Positions 1 to 4,254 of a DNA stretch of 7,573 bases are shown piece by piece; the stretch's first letter is position 1, and every line of letters starts with the position of its first letter. The notes under the pieces were generated by a model. It saw nothing but the letters and a program-made list of their open reading frames with translations. It made no database searches and had not been told where the DNA came from. This DNA is from a bacterium (GTDB lineage Archaea; Nanobdellota; Nanobdellia; Pacearchaeales; GW2011-AR1): contig JAUUWR010000048.1 in the NCBI GenBank assembly GCA_030588935.1, forward strand, positions 1 through 7,573, written 5' to 3'. Position numbers and translations under genes: made by a program.

Positions 1-60
1 AAGACGGGTGGTGAGCCTGACTCTAATGGCTGACTATGCTCTTGCCCCTTTTCTTTAAAA
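1..60. other. GC-rich edge segment of unknown nature
   Basis: The first 50 bases are about 54% G+C (27 of 50 counted), clearly above the AT-rich surroundings, and end in a pyrimidine-rich run (CCCCTTTTCTTT) that could stop an archaeal transcript. AGCC at 14-17 and GGCT at 28-31 can pair around a 10-nt loop. This could be the 3' end of a structured RNA or of a gene that starts outside the window. One frame stays open to a TAA at 56-58 and another to a TGA at 31-33, and neither tail is recognisable. No tRNA T-arm or C/D-box pair could be completed on either strand. From 61 to 227 I see only repeat R1 and a promoter. Confidence 0.3.
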
Positions 61-110
61 TATATTGAGAAAAAGATACCTATAAAAATCTAAATTATAA
101 TTTTTCCAAA

Positions 111-170
111 ATCAAAAACCTTAAAAACCCCAACTTCATAATAAAACTACCCAATGGGGAGAGAGTTCTG
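111..170 (+). repeat. Dispersed 60-nt repeat, copy R1 (full length)
   Basis: First full copy of the repeat family in the left third. It contains CTTAAAAACCCCAA, TTCATAATAAAA and CTACCCAATGGGGAG, and ends in AGAGTTCTG. It matches copy R3 at 56 of 60 positions without gaps. The right half can fold as CTaCCC-AAT-GGGgAG (one mismatch), with AACT near its middle able to pair with AGTT near its end. An ATG inside the GGGG block opens a five-codon frame (MGREF, then stop). Confidence 0.85.
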
Positions 171-195
171 ATGAATGATTAAGATGACATACAAA

Positions 196-206
196 ATTAT
201 AAATAG
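196..206 (+). promoter_or_regulatory. TATA box for the 73-aa membrane protein gene
   Basis: ATTATAAATAG is a good archaeal TATA element. Its centre is about 27 nt before the ATG at 228, which fits leaderless transcription. No Shine-Dalgarno motif precedes the ATG. A second AT-rich stretch at 216-226 is too close to the start to act as TATA for this gene. Confidence 0.45.
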
Positions 207-227
207 TTTAAGGGTTTTATATAAATC

Positions 228-449
228 ATGAAAGAAAGATTAGAAGCAATTTTAGGTTCCATGCTTTTTGGATTTGCCGGAGCAGGATTTATGATACTTA
301 ATGGATTTTATGAGGGGGTTTTTGATAAACCAGACCAAACTCTTAATTTAATGGAAATAGGAAAATATGCCCTTATTGGCTTTTCAACTGGAGCCCTTAT
401 TACAGGTGCTTTATCTTATCTTTGTATATCAAATAAGGGAATAAGCTAG
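228..449 (+). CDS. Small two-helix membrane protein, unknown function
   Basis: A 73-residue protein with two hydrophobic segments, about residues 10-28 (rich in Gly, Ala and Phe) and 46-67, separated by a polar, acidic stretch with Asp-Lys-Pro-Asp near residue 33. The short charged N-terminus (MKERLE) and the Asn-Lys end flank the helices, so a small helical-hairpin membrane protein is likely. I do not recognise a family. It is alone between repeats R1 and R2, with the R2 repeat starting 14 nt after its stop, so it would be the cargo of one repeat-bounded unit. Small membrane proteins in such places are sometimes toxins, but nothing here proves that. The start is the first ATG of the frame and fits a leaderless transcript from the TATA box at 196-206. 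Confidence 0.6.
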   Translation: MKERLEAILGSMLFGFAGAGFMILNGFYEGVFDKPDQTLNLMEIGKYALIGFSTGALITGALSYLCISNKGIS

Positions 450-463
450 TTTAAATTTTTCAA

Positions 464-500
464 ATCAAAACCCTTAAAAACCCCAAATTCATAATAAAAT
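464..500 (+). repeat. Dispersed repeat, copy R2 (left part only)
   Basis: Starts 14 nt after the stop of the 73-aa gene. The left 37 nt match the family (AACCCTTAAAAACCCCAA, then TTCATAATAAAAT), but similarity ends at about 500. The CCCAATGGGG block and the AGAGTTCTG end are absent, replaced by TC-rich sequence leading to a TATA box at 531. It is a truncated or eroded copy in the same orientation as the others. Confidence 0.75.
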
Positions 501-530
501 TTTCTAATCCTCTTAATCATCTCAGTAACC

Positions 531-538
531 TTTAAATA
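531..538 (+). promoter_or_regulatory. Strong TATA box upstream of a hairpin, no ORF directly behind
   Basis: TTTAAATA is close to the archaeal TATA consensus. A start about 25 nt downstream would fall near 557-562, just before the stem-loop at 568-595 and long before the next ORF at 654, which has its own TATA box. This suggests a short non-coding transcript. Confidence 0.4.
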
Positions 539-567
539 CTACTACCACTTATTATTATTATTAAGTC

Positions 568-604
568 CCCGGTATGGTCTTTTGACAATGCCGGGATCCT
601 TTTT
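568..604 (+). terminator. Stem-loop plus T-run: terminator or 3' end of a tiny RNA
   Basis: CCCGGTAT (568-575) pairs with ATGCCGGG (588-595), eight pairs with one G-T wobble. After a G/A mismatch, GTC (577-579) pairs with GAC (584-586) around a TTTT loop. A T-run (600-604) follows, as in an intrinsic terminator. With the TATA box at 531-538 the predicted transcript would be only about 45 nt, nearly all hairpin. It may instead end transcripts coming from the 73-aa gene. It is much more GC-rich than its surroundings. Confidence 0.5.
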
Positions 605-624
605 ATATAAATTGTTTACAAATG

Positions 625-634
625 TTTTTATATG
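625..634 (+). promoter_or_regulatory. TATA box for the NYN nuclease gene
   Basis: TTTTTATATG is centred about 25 nt before the ATG at 654, the spacing expected if transcription starts at or next to the start codon. No Shine-Dalgarno motif lies before that ATG. Confidence 0.45.
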
Positions 635-653
635 AAGTCCTATTTAATTAATT

Positions 654-1280
654 ATGGAAGCAATAATCTTCATTGACGGCAATAACCTTTATCACAATTT
701 AATAGGGATGGGGATTAAACCTTCTCATTTAGATTTTCAAAAATTAGTAAGTTATATTTGTGAGCATTATAATTTTGAATTAAAAAAAGTTGTATATTAT
801 AATTCCATGCCAGATTTGAAAGATGGAAAACTCCTTTATTATTCACATTTAAAATTTATAGATGAGTTAAGAAAACTTCCAAAATTTGAAGTTAAAACAA
901 GAAAGCTACAGGTTCATTCTACAAAAGAATTACTAAAAGAAAAACAAAAATTAATTGACTCTATGGATTTGTGCAAAGTTTGCGAACCTGTTGTTGAAGA
1001 AACTATTTTAGACGCGATTGGAAATGTAAAGAAAAAAGAGAAAGGTATTGATGTTCAGCTTGCAATAGATTTTGTTGAAAATGCAATTGATAAAAATTCA
1101 GAGAATTTAATTTTATTTTCAGGAGATGCGGATTTTATTCCTGCTATGGAGCTTGCAAAAAAGAAAGGAGCAAGGGTAATAAGTTCCTCTGTCCCAAAAG
1201 GATATTCTTGGGAATTGAGAAACAAATTCGAATTTTTTACAATTGGGAAAAGGAAGTTAATTGAGAATTGTTTAAAATAA
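654..1280 (+). CDS. NYN (LabA/DUF88-type) PIN-like nuclease
   Basis: A 208-residue protein with the NYN fold of PIN-like RNases, a family of metal-dependent enzymes that cut RNA. The N-terminal strand ends in FIDGNNL (residues 6-12), giving the first catalytic Asp (D8) and the following Asn. The second acidic cluster is KGIDVQLAIDF (130-140, D133). The third is LFSGDADFIPAMELAKKKG (154-172, D158 and D160), the family hallmark. A Cys-x2-Cys pair (C107, C110) sits in the middle insertion, but no second pair is visible, so a zinc site is unproven. Such proteins act in RNA turnover or, in some cases, in defence or as toxins; which applies here cannot be read from the sequence. It is a single gene between R2 and R3, and R3 begins two bases after its stop. 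The start fits a leaderless transcript. Confidence 0.85.
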   Translation: MEAIIFIDGNNLYHNLIGMGIKPSHLDFQKLVSYICEHYNFELKKVVYYNSMPDLKDGKLLYYSHLKFIDELRKLPKFEVKTRKLQVHSTKELLKEKQKLIDSMDLCKVCEPVVEETILDAIGNVKKKEKGIDVQLAIDFVENAIDKNSENLILFSGDADFIPAMELAKKKGARVISSSVPKGYSWELRNKFEFFTIGKRKLIENCLK

Positions 1281-1282
1281 AA

Positions 1283-1342
1283 ATCAAAACCTTTAAAAAC
1301 CCCAAATTCATACTAAAACTACCCAATGGGGAGAGAGTTCTG
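1283..1342 (+). repeat. Dispersed 60-nt repeat, copy R3 (full length)
   Basis: Starts two bases after the stop of the nuclease gene and matches R1 at 56 of 60 positions. It has CTTTAAAAACC, then about 30 nt further the CCCAATGGGGAGAGAG block. That block contains an ATG (1326) in frame with the next gene, so an annotation from that ATG would read ten residues out of the repeat. The TTTAAAAA stretch could act as a TATA element for the next gene, whose own upstream region has no better candidate. Confidence 0.85.
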
Positions 1343-1355
1343 TGATATTTTAAAA

Positions 1356-2096
1356 ATGGCAAAAATATTATCAAAAATAAGAAAAACTGCAGTAACAGGT
1401 TTAGCAGGACTTATAGGTTTTTTACCAATAGGATGTGCAGAGAATCAAAAACCAGACATATATGTCCAATCAACAATTGCAACTAATTACGTGTTTGGCA
1501 GCGGGCATATTATAGGGAGAAAAGACCCTAAAAAACATGGGGGAGTCAATCAAAATCTTGTTAGTTTAAGCAAAGGAAATCTTTCTGGATTTATATGGTC
1601 AAGTTATGATTTTCAGGATAAAGAATTACATGAAATAGATGTTGGAGTAGATTATGCTATTTCAATTAATGATAAACTCTCATTAACTGCAGGTTATTGG
1701 AGATGGAATTATCCTTCTGAACTTTTAGGAGAACATGGAGATAATGTTCTTAATGCAGGAGCATCTTATAAAGGAAAGATTGATTTTGATGCAAGGATTA
1801 TTCATTTAATTGCTCATGATAATGTTGAAGATGGGGATTTCTTTTCTGGAAAGATTTCAAAAACATTTCCAGTATATAAAAAAAAGAACTTGAAAGTTTC
1901 AATAACTCCAGATATTAGTATTGGATACTCTGATAATTTTTATGGCGTTCATGGATTAACTACTATAACACCTGGCGCTTCTTTAAATTTTCAAAAAGGA
2001 AAGTTTGATTTTAGTTTGTTTGTCAATGTTCAGGATGGAAAATCTGGTGCAGAAGATTTAACTTATGGCGGAGTAAGATTTGGGTGGGCATTTTAA
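1356..2096 (+). CDS. Predicted secreted beta-barrel-like protein (bacterial outer-membrane porin-like pattern)
   Basis: A 246-residue protein from the ATG at 1356. An upstream in-frame ATG at 1326 lies inside repeat R3 and would add ten repeat-derived residues, so I prefer 1356. The N-terminus has basic residues (K3, K7, R9, K10), a hydrophobic stretch (about 11-26) and a Cys (C27) after LPIG: a signal peptide, perhaps a poor lipobox. The rest is made of short amphipathic strands broken by Gly/Asn/Asp turns. Examples are STIATNYVFGSG (39-50), GNLSGFIWSSYDF (74-86), LSLTAGYWRWNYP (108-120) and the closing TYGGVRFGWAF, which ends in Phe with alternating hydrophobics, like the last strand of bacterial outer-membrane proteins. 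The strand order recalls a bacterial porin-like family with an N-terminal T/S-x-N-Y-V motif and a G-Y-x-x-x-x-Y-P motif; this is from memory. It lies alone between R3 and R4. A surface or cell-contact role is inference. Confidence 0.6.
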   Translation: MAKILSKIRKTAVTGLAGLIGFLPIGCAENQKPDIYVQSTIATNYVFGSGHIIGRKDPKKHGGVNQNLVSLSKGNLSGFIWSSYDFQDKELHEIDVGVDYAISINDKLSLTAGYWRWNYPSELLGEHGDNVLNAGASYKGKIDFDARIIHLIAHDNVEDGDFFSGKISKTFPVYKKKNLKVSITPDISIGYSDNFYGVHGLTTITPGASLNFQKGKFDFSLFVNVQDGKSGAEDLTYGGVRFGWAF

Positions 2097-2097
2097 T

Positions 2098-2157
2098 CCC
2101 AAAACCCTTAAAAACCCCAACTTCATACTAAATCTACCCGATGGGGAGAGAATCCTT
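2098..2157 (+). repeat. Dispersed 60-nt repeat, copy R4 (full length, more diverged)
   Basis: Begins one base after the stop of the barrel-like gene. It keeps ACCCTTAAAAACCCCAAC, TTCATACTAAA and CTACCCGATGGGGAGAGA. The loop of the small hairpin is GAT instead of AAT, and the last bases (ATCCTT) differ from R1 and R3. A small ATTC/GAAT inverted repeat (2159-2172) lies between it and the stop codon of the toxin gene on the other strand. Confidence 0.8.
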
Positions 2158-2173
2158 AATTCTTCGGCGAATA

Positions 2174-2422
2174 CTATTGTTTATAAATATTCTTTCTGTT
2201 ACCTACCTTAAGAATAATTATTGTATCTTTTTCTATTTCAAATAAAACTCTATAGTCCCCAACTCTTAATCTAAATAAATCAGATTTTTGTAATCTTTTA
2301 ACATCTGCTGAATTAAGATTCTCTTTTGAACTACTAACTTTTTTGTAAATTCTAGAACTAAGATTTCCTTCAAGTTTTGCTAATTCTTTAATTGCACCCT
2401 CTTTCCATTCTATATTAAACAT
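2174..2422 (-). CDS. relE: RelE-family toxin (type II toxin/antitoxin)
   Basis: An 82-residue protein of normal RelE length. The N-terminus MFNIEWKEGAIKELAKLE is the usual first strand and helix. The diagnostic C-terminal half reads KRLQKSDLFRLRVGDYRVLF (42-61), then a strand IIILKVG and NRKNIYK, where other members have HRxxxY. The basic residues R51, R53, R58 and R76 are those expected in the mRNA-cutting surface. RelE toxins cleave mRNA in the ribosomal A site when freed from their antitoxin. The gene shares one base with the stop codon of the antitoxin upstream (TAATG), so the pair is translationally coupled. It is the only minus-strand unit in the repeat-bounded region. It looks intact. 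Confidence 0.85.
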   Translation of the reverse strand: MFNIEWKEGAIKELAKLEGNLSSRIYKKVSSSKENLNSADVKRLQKSDLFRLRVGDYRVLFEIEKDTIIILKVGNRKNIYKQ

Positions 2423-2628
2423 TATAAACCAATTATTTTTCCAACTTCTTCATGAGAAAAAGTTCTTCCTTCTCTCGCTTCTTCTATTTCTTTTTTTGTT
2501 TTATCATTAAGTTCTAAATTATCTTCTATCATATTCTCAATTACCCCATTATAAGTTTCTCTCTCAAATATTTTCATTTTATCTAATATCTGTTTTATAT
2601 TATTAGAGATTTGAATTGTAGTTGGCAT
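2422..2628 (-). CDS. Antitoxin of the RelE pair, ribbon-helix-helix type
   Basis: A 68-residue protein. The N-terminal part starts with a short strand (PTTIQIS) and two helices containing LDKMKIFERETYNGVIENMI (15-34), the pattern of archaeal VapB/RHH-type antitoxins with a DNA-binding strand dimer. The C-terminus is acidic (EIEEAREG) and ends in FSHEEVGKIIGL, a tail seen in antitoxins that wrap the partner toxin. It precedes the toxin and overlaps it by one base, the normal antitoxin-first order. It would repress its own operon through the inverted repeat that directly precedes its ATG. I give no symbol because RelB, VapB and related families are hard to tell apart at this length. Confidence 0.78.
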   Translation of the reverse strand: MPTTIQISNNIKQILDKMKIFERETYNGVIENMIEDNLELNDKTKKEIEEAREGRTFSHEEVGKIIGL

Positions 2629-2652
2629 TTCATTATAACCCTTTATAATGAA
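2629..2652 (-). promoter_or_regulatory. Palindromic operator of the RelE toxin/antitoxin operon
   Basis: A perfect 10-nt inverted repeat, TTCATTATAA (2629-2638) and TTATAATGAA (2643-2652), with a CCCT spacer, directly abuts the antitoxin start codon. It covers the expected transcription start, about 25 nt from the TATA element at 2669-2677. Another TTATAAT/ATTATAG pair follows at 2653-2668. This is the usual layout for self-repression by an antitoxin dimer. Confidence 0.6.
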
Positions 2653-2668
2653 TTATAATCTATTATAG

Positions 2669-2677
2669 TATTTAAAC
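2669..2677 (-). promoter_or_regulatory. TATA box of the RelE toxin/antitoxin operon
   Basis: On the minus strand this reads GTTTAAATA, close to the archaeal TATA consensus. It lies about 45 nt before the antitoxin ATG, so the transcript would have a short leader that begins within the palindromic operator. Confidence 0.45.
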
Positions 2678-2708
2678 TTTTCTATTGGCTTGGTGAGGGG
2701 AGAGTAAG

Positions 2709-2736
2709 TTTTAAAAACCCCAACTTCATAATAAAA
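2709..2736 (+). repeat. Dispersed repeat, copy R5 (left core only)
   Basis: TTTTAAAAACCCCAAC followed by TTCATAATAAAA is the family core in the same orientation as the other four copies. The right half is missing: CCC follows, but then AAAAACCCTC instead of AATGGGG. A piece resembling the repeat's right end (AGGGGAGAG) lies just to the left at 2696-2704, in the opposite order, which hints at a rearranged or tandem copy. This is the last copy seen; none was found from here to the end of the window. Confidence 0.65.
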
Positions 2737-2747
2737 CCCAAAAACCC

Positions 2748-2789
2748 TCTTACCCTCTACTTTCAAATATTACTTTGTAAGGGGTAAGA
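2748..2789 (+). other. Inverted repeat between R5 and the uS2 leader
   Basis: TCTTACCCT (2748-2756) pairs with GGGGTAAGA (2781-2789), nine pairs with one G-T wobble, around a 24-nt loop that itself contains TTAC/GTAA. There is no T-run after it, so an ordinary terminator is unlikely. It marks the border between the accessory part and the ribosomal gene region. Function unknown. Confidence 0.4.
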
Positions 2790-3007
2790 TTTCTAAACTC
2801 TTTCTACCACCAAACATTTATAAATCAAATTCTCAATAAAATTTTATATAATGCTGATATTATAAACTAATAATAACAAAAATATAACGCTATAAATAAT
2901 TAAGATTAAGCGTTCTAAGATTAGAGGTTAAGAATATAAATTAAAAAAGCTTAATCAACTCATCTTTAAAGCTTAACATTTTATCATATTCCAGAAATAA
3001 AATAAAA
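2790..3007 (+). promoter_or_regulatory. Upstream region of uS2: candidate promoter and leader
   Basis: This 218-nt gap is very AT-rich and holds no gene. CTATAAATAAT (2890-2900) is a good TATA element but would give a leader of about 90 nt. TTTTATCATA (2980-2989) is weaker but about 25 nt before the ATG, which would give a leaderless mRNA. AACGCT (2886-2891) and AGCGTT (2909-2914) form an inverted repeat around the first element. TTAAG-type motifs recur along the stretch. A structured leader binding uS2 itself is possible but not shown. Confidence 0.35.
2956..2996 (+). repeat. Direct repeat upstream of uS2 (partner at 3908-3948)
   Basis: This 41-nt stretch matches 3908-3948 at 31 of 41 positions with no gaps, on the same strand. 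The strongest blocks are CAACnCATCTT at the left end and ATTCCAGAA at the right, and both copies run into AATAAAA and an ATG. The two copies bracket the uS2 gene. Confidence 0.55.
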
Positions 3008-3835
3008 ATGCAACAACAAGAACAAGAACAAAAATCAACATTAGGCAGTTTAGCAAGAGAACTAAAAGAAAAAATATCTAGGGAAGAAAAGGAAAAAATA
3101 AAAGAAACTATCTCAAGGGAAGATACATCGAAGAAACCGTTAGGTGTCTTAGATAAAGATTTAGACAAACAAATCCAGAAAGCCTCAGAAAAAATAACAA
3201 AGAGAGAAGTTGGTAAAGAAATAAAAGAGGTTAAGAGTAAAGATAGAAATATTGGAGAAACCCTTATCCCATTGGAAGACTATATTAAATGTGCAGTTCA
3301 TTTGGGAACAAAAGTTATAACACCTCACATGAGAAAATATGTTTACAAAAGAAGAGCAGACGGATTATCTGTAATTAACACAGTTGCTATCGACGAAAAA
3401 TTAAGAGAAGCTATTAAGTTTCTAACCCAATACAGCCAAGAACAAATTTATCTTGCCTGCAAAAGAGAAGCAGGATGGCCTGCTGTTAAGAAATTTCAGG
3501 AAATTACAGGAATTAAAACATTCACTAAAAAATATCCCCCAGGAATCACAACTAATCTTGAATTAGAAGATTTTTTCGAGGCAGAACTAACAATTATATG
3601 CGACCCTTGGATAGATAGAAATGCTTTATTTGATACTGCAAGATTAAAAAAACCAGTCATAGCTCTCTGCGACACAAACAATTTCACAACTCACATCACA
3701 AAAATAATTCCATGCAATAACAAGGCAAAAAAATCAATTGGATGCATCTTATACATCCTCGCAAGAGAATTTTGCAGAGCCAAAGACTTGCCGTTCAATG
3801 CCGAGTTAGAAGATTTTACTGGTGGGTTGGAATAA
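3008..3835 (+). CDS. rps2: Archaeal small-subunit ribosomal protein uS2 with charged N-terminal extension
   Basis: A 275-residue protein. Residues from about 86 on are archaeal-type uS2 (eukaryotic SA): LIPLEDYIKCAVHLGTKV (86-103), a basic YVYKRRADG (111-119), then PPGITTN (177-183), LIxCDP-type strand ending TIICDPWIDRNAL (195-207), and KPVIALCDTNNFTTHI (215-230), all typical. uS2 sits at the head-body junction of the 30S subunit. The first 85 residues are not part of the usual protein: Lys/Glu/Gln-rich, low complexity, probably helical or coiled coil, starting MQQQEQEQ. No internal Met allows a start near the core, so the extension is likely real. In many archaea this gene follows rpoK and eno on the same strand; here it faces eno. 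A diverged 41-nt direct repeat flanks the gene. Confidence 0.93.
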   Translation: MQQQEQEQKSTLGSLARELKEKISREEKEKIKETISREDTSKKPLGVLDKDLDKQIQKASEKITKREVGKEIKEVKSKDRNIGETLIPLEDYIKCAVHLGTKVITPHMRKYVYKRRADGLSVINTVAIDEKLREAIKFLTQYSQEQIYLACKREAGWPAVKKFQEITGIKTFTKKYPPGITTNLELEDFFEAELTIICDPWIDRNALFDTARLKKPVIALCDTNNFTTHITKIIPCNNKAKKSIGCILYILAREFCRAKDLPFNAELEDFTGGLE

Positions 3836-3839
3836 AAAC

Positions 3840-3858
3840 TTTTATTCTTTTTGTTCTT
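3840..3858 (+). terminator. T-rich terminator after uS2
   Basis: Four bases after the uS2 stop the + strand reads TTTTATTCTTTTTGTTCTT, the T-rich type of signal that ends archaeal transcripts without needing a hairpin. Confidence 0.45.
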
Positions 3859-3907
3859 ATTAATTCTACAAGAATAATAGCTCGAAAGATGAGATGCTAA
3901 ACGTGAA

Positions 3908-3948
3908 CAACCCATCTTAAAAGAGTGATGTTTCATAAGATTCCAGAA
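3908..3948 (+). repeat. Direct repeat downstream of uS2 (partner at 2956-2996)
   Basis: Second copy of the 41-nt sequence found before uS2 (31 of 41 identical, offset exactly 952 nt). It is followed by an AATAAAATG resembling the uS2 start region, but that ATG is followed by one codon and a stop. AAGATG (3886-3891) and CATCTT (3913-3918) can pair. It may be a relic of a duplicated uS2 leader or a scar of the move that placed uS2 here. Confidence 0.5.
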
Positions 3949-3955
3949 TAATAAA

Positions 3956-3977
3956 ATGATTTAAAAAATAAAATCAT
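3956..3977. terminator. AT-rich inverted repeat between convergent genes
   Basis: ATGATTT (3956-3962) and AAATCAT (3971-3977) form a perfect 7-bp stem around an A-rich loop. It overlaps the stop codon of the DUF5661-like gene and could help end transcription from either side. The stem is weak. Confidence 0.3.
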
Positions 3978-4234
3978 CCCCTAGATCTCTCACCCTCTTT
4001 TTCCATCTTTTCAAGACGAGTATAATAATCTTCAAGCTCGTTTAAATGAGCCAAAGCAATTTTTCCAGTCATTAGAGGGTCATCATCAGTAACATTTGTA
4101 TTAGAATCAACAGTTCCATGTTCTAATTCAACATCCATTCCCATTCTAAACTGCTCAACATCATATTTATCCCACTTAATACCAAGTTGCTCTCCAATTT
4201 TCTTTGCTTCTTCTGCTGTAAAGCTTTTTTTCAT
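3974..4234 (-). CDS. DUF5661-like small protein
   Basis: An 86-residue protein that I recognise as the DUF5661 type, found in archaea and bacteria with no known role. The sequence is collinear with what I recall of the family: FTAEEAKKIGEQLGIKW (5-21), then FRMGMDVELEHG (29-40), then NVTDDDPLMTGKIALAHLNE (47-66), then DYYTRLEKME (69-78). The acidic and His residues (H39, D50-D52, H63) are the most conserved-looking and could bind a metal or partner, but that is a guess. It lies 20 nt behind enolase on the same strand and is probably cotranscribed. The final residues (KEGERSRG) are a variable charged tail. Cytoplasmic, with no signal or membrane segment. Confidence 0.78.
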   Translation of the reverse strand: MKKSFTAEEAKKIGEQLGIKWDKYDVEQFRMGMDVELEHGTVDSNTNVTDDDPLMTGKIALAHLNELEDYYTRLEKMEKEGERSRG

Positions 4235-4254
4235 TTTCTTTTCAATTTACCCAT

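Noticed and set aside
1..60. tRNA or C/D-box sRNA at the left edge
   Set aside because: No T-arm, no full cloverleaf on either strand, and only CTGA-like fragments without a proper C box.
1326..1355. Earlier start of the barrel-like gene at the ATG at 1326
   Set aside because: The ten extra residues come from repeat R3 and would place a Cys and acidic residues before the signal peptide. The ATG at 1356 gives a normal basic signal start. It remains possible if the repeat is a promoter with its own start codon.
111..2736. Integron attC sites in the repeat family
   Set aside because: Length and position after stop codons fit, but the conserved core triplets fail: the left box is CCCCAAC in R1 but CCCCAAA in R3, and no GTTRRRY lies at the right end (GTTCTG instead). 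No integrase gene is in the window.
111..2736. CRISPR array
   Set aside because: Repeats are hundreds of bases apart with whole genes between them, and no cas gene is present.
2941..3168. Minus-strand frame opposite the uS2 extension
   Set aside because: A Ser/Phe/Cys-rich mirror of Lys/Glu codons. The same applies to the minus frames at 3496-3687 and 3691-3936 and the plus frames at 4399-4590 and 5033-5281 opposite enolase.
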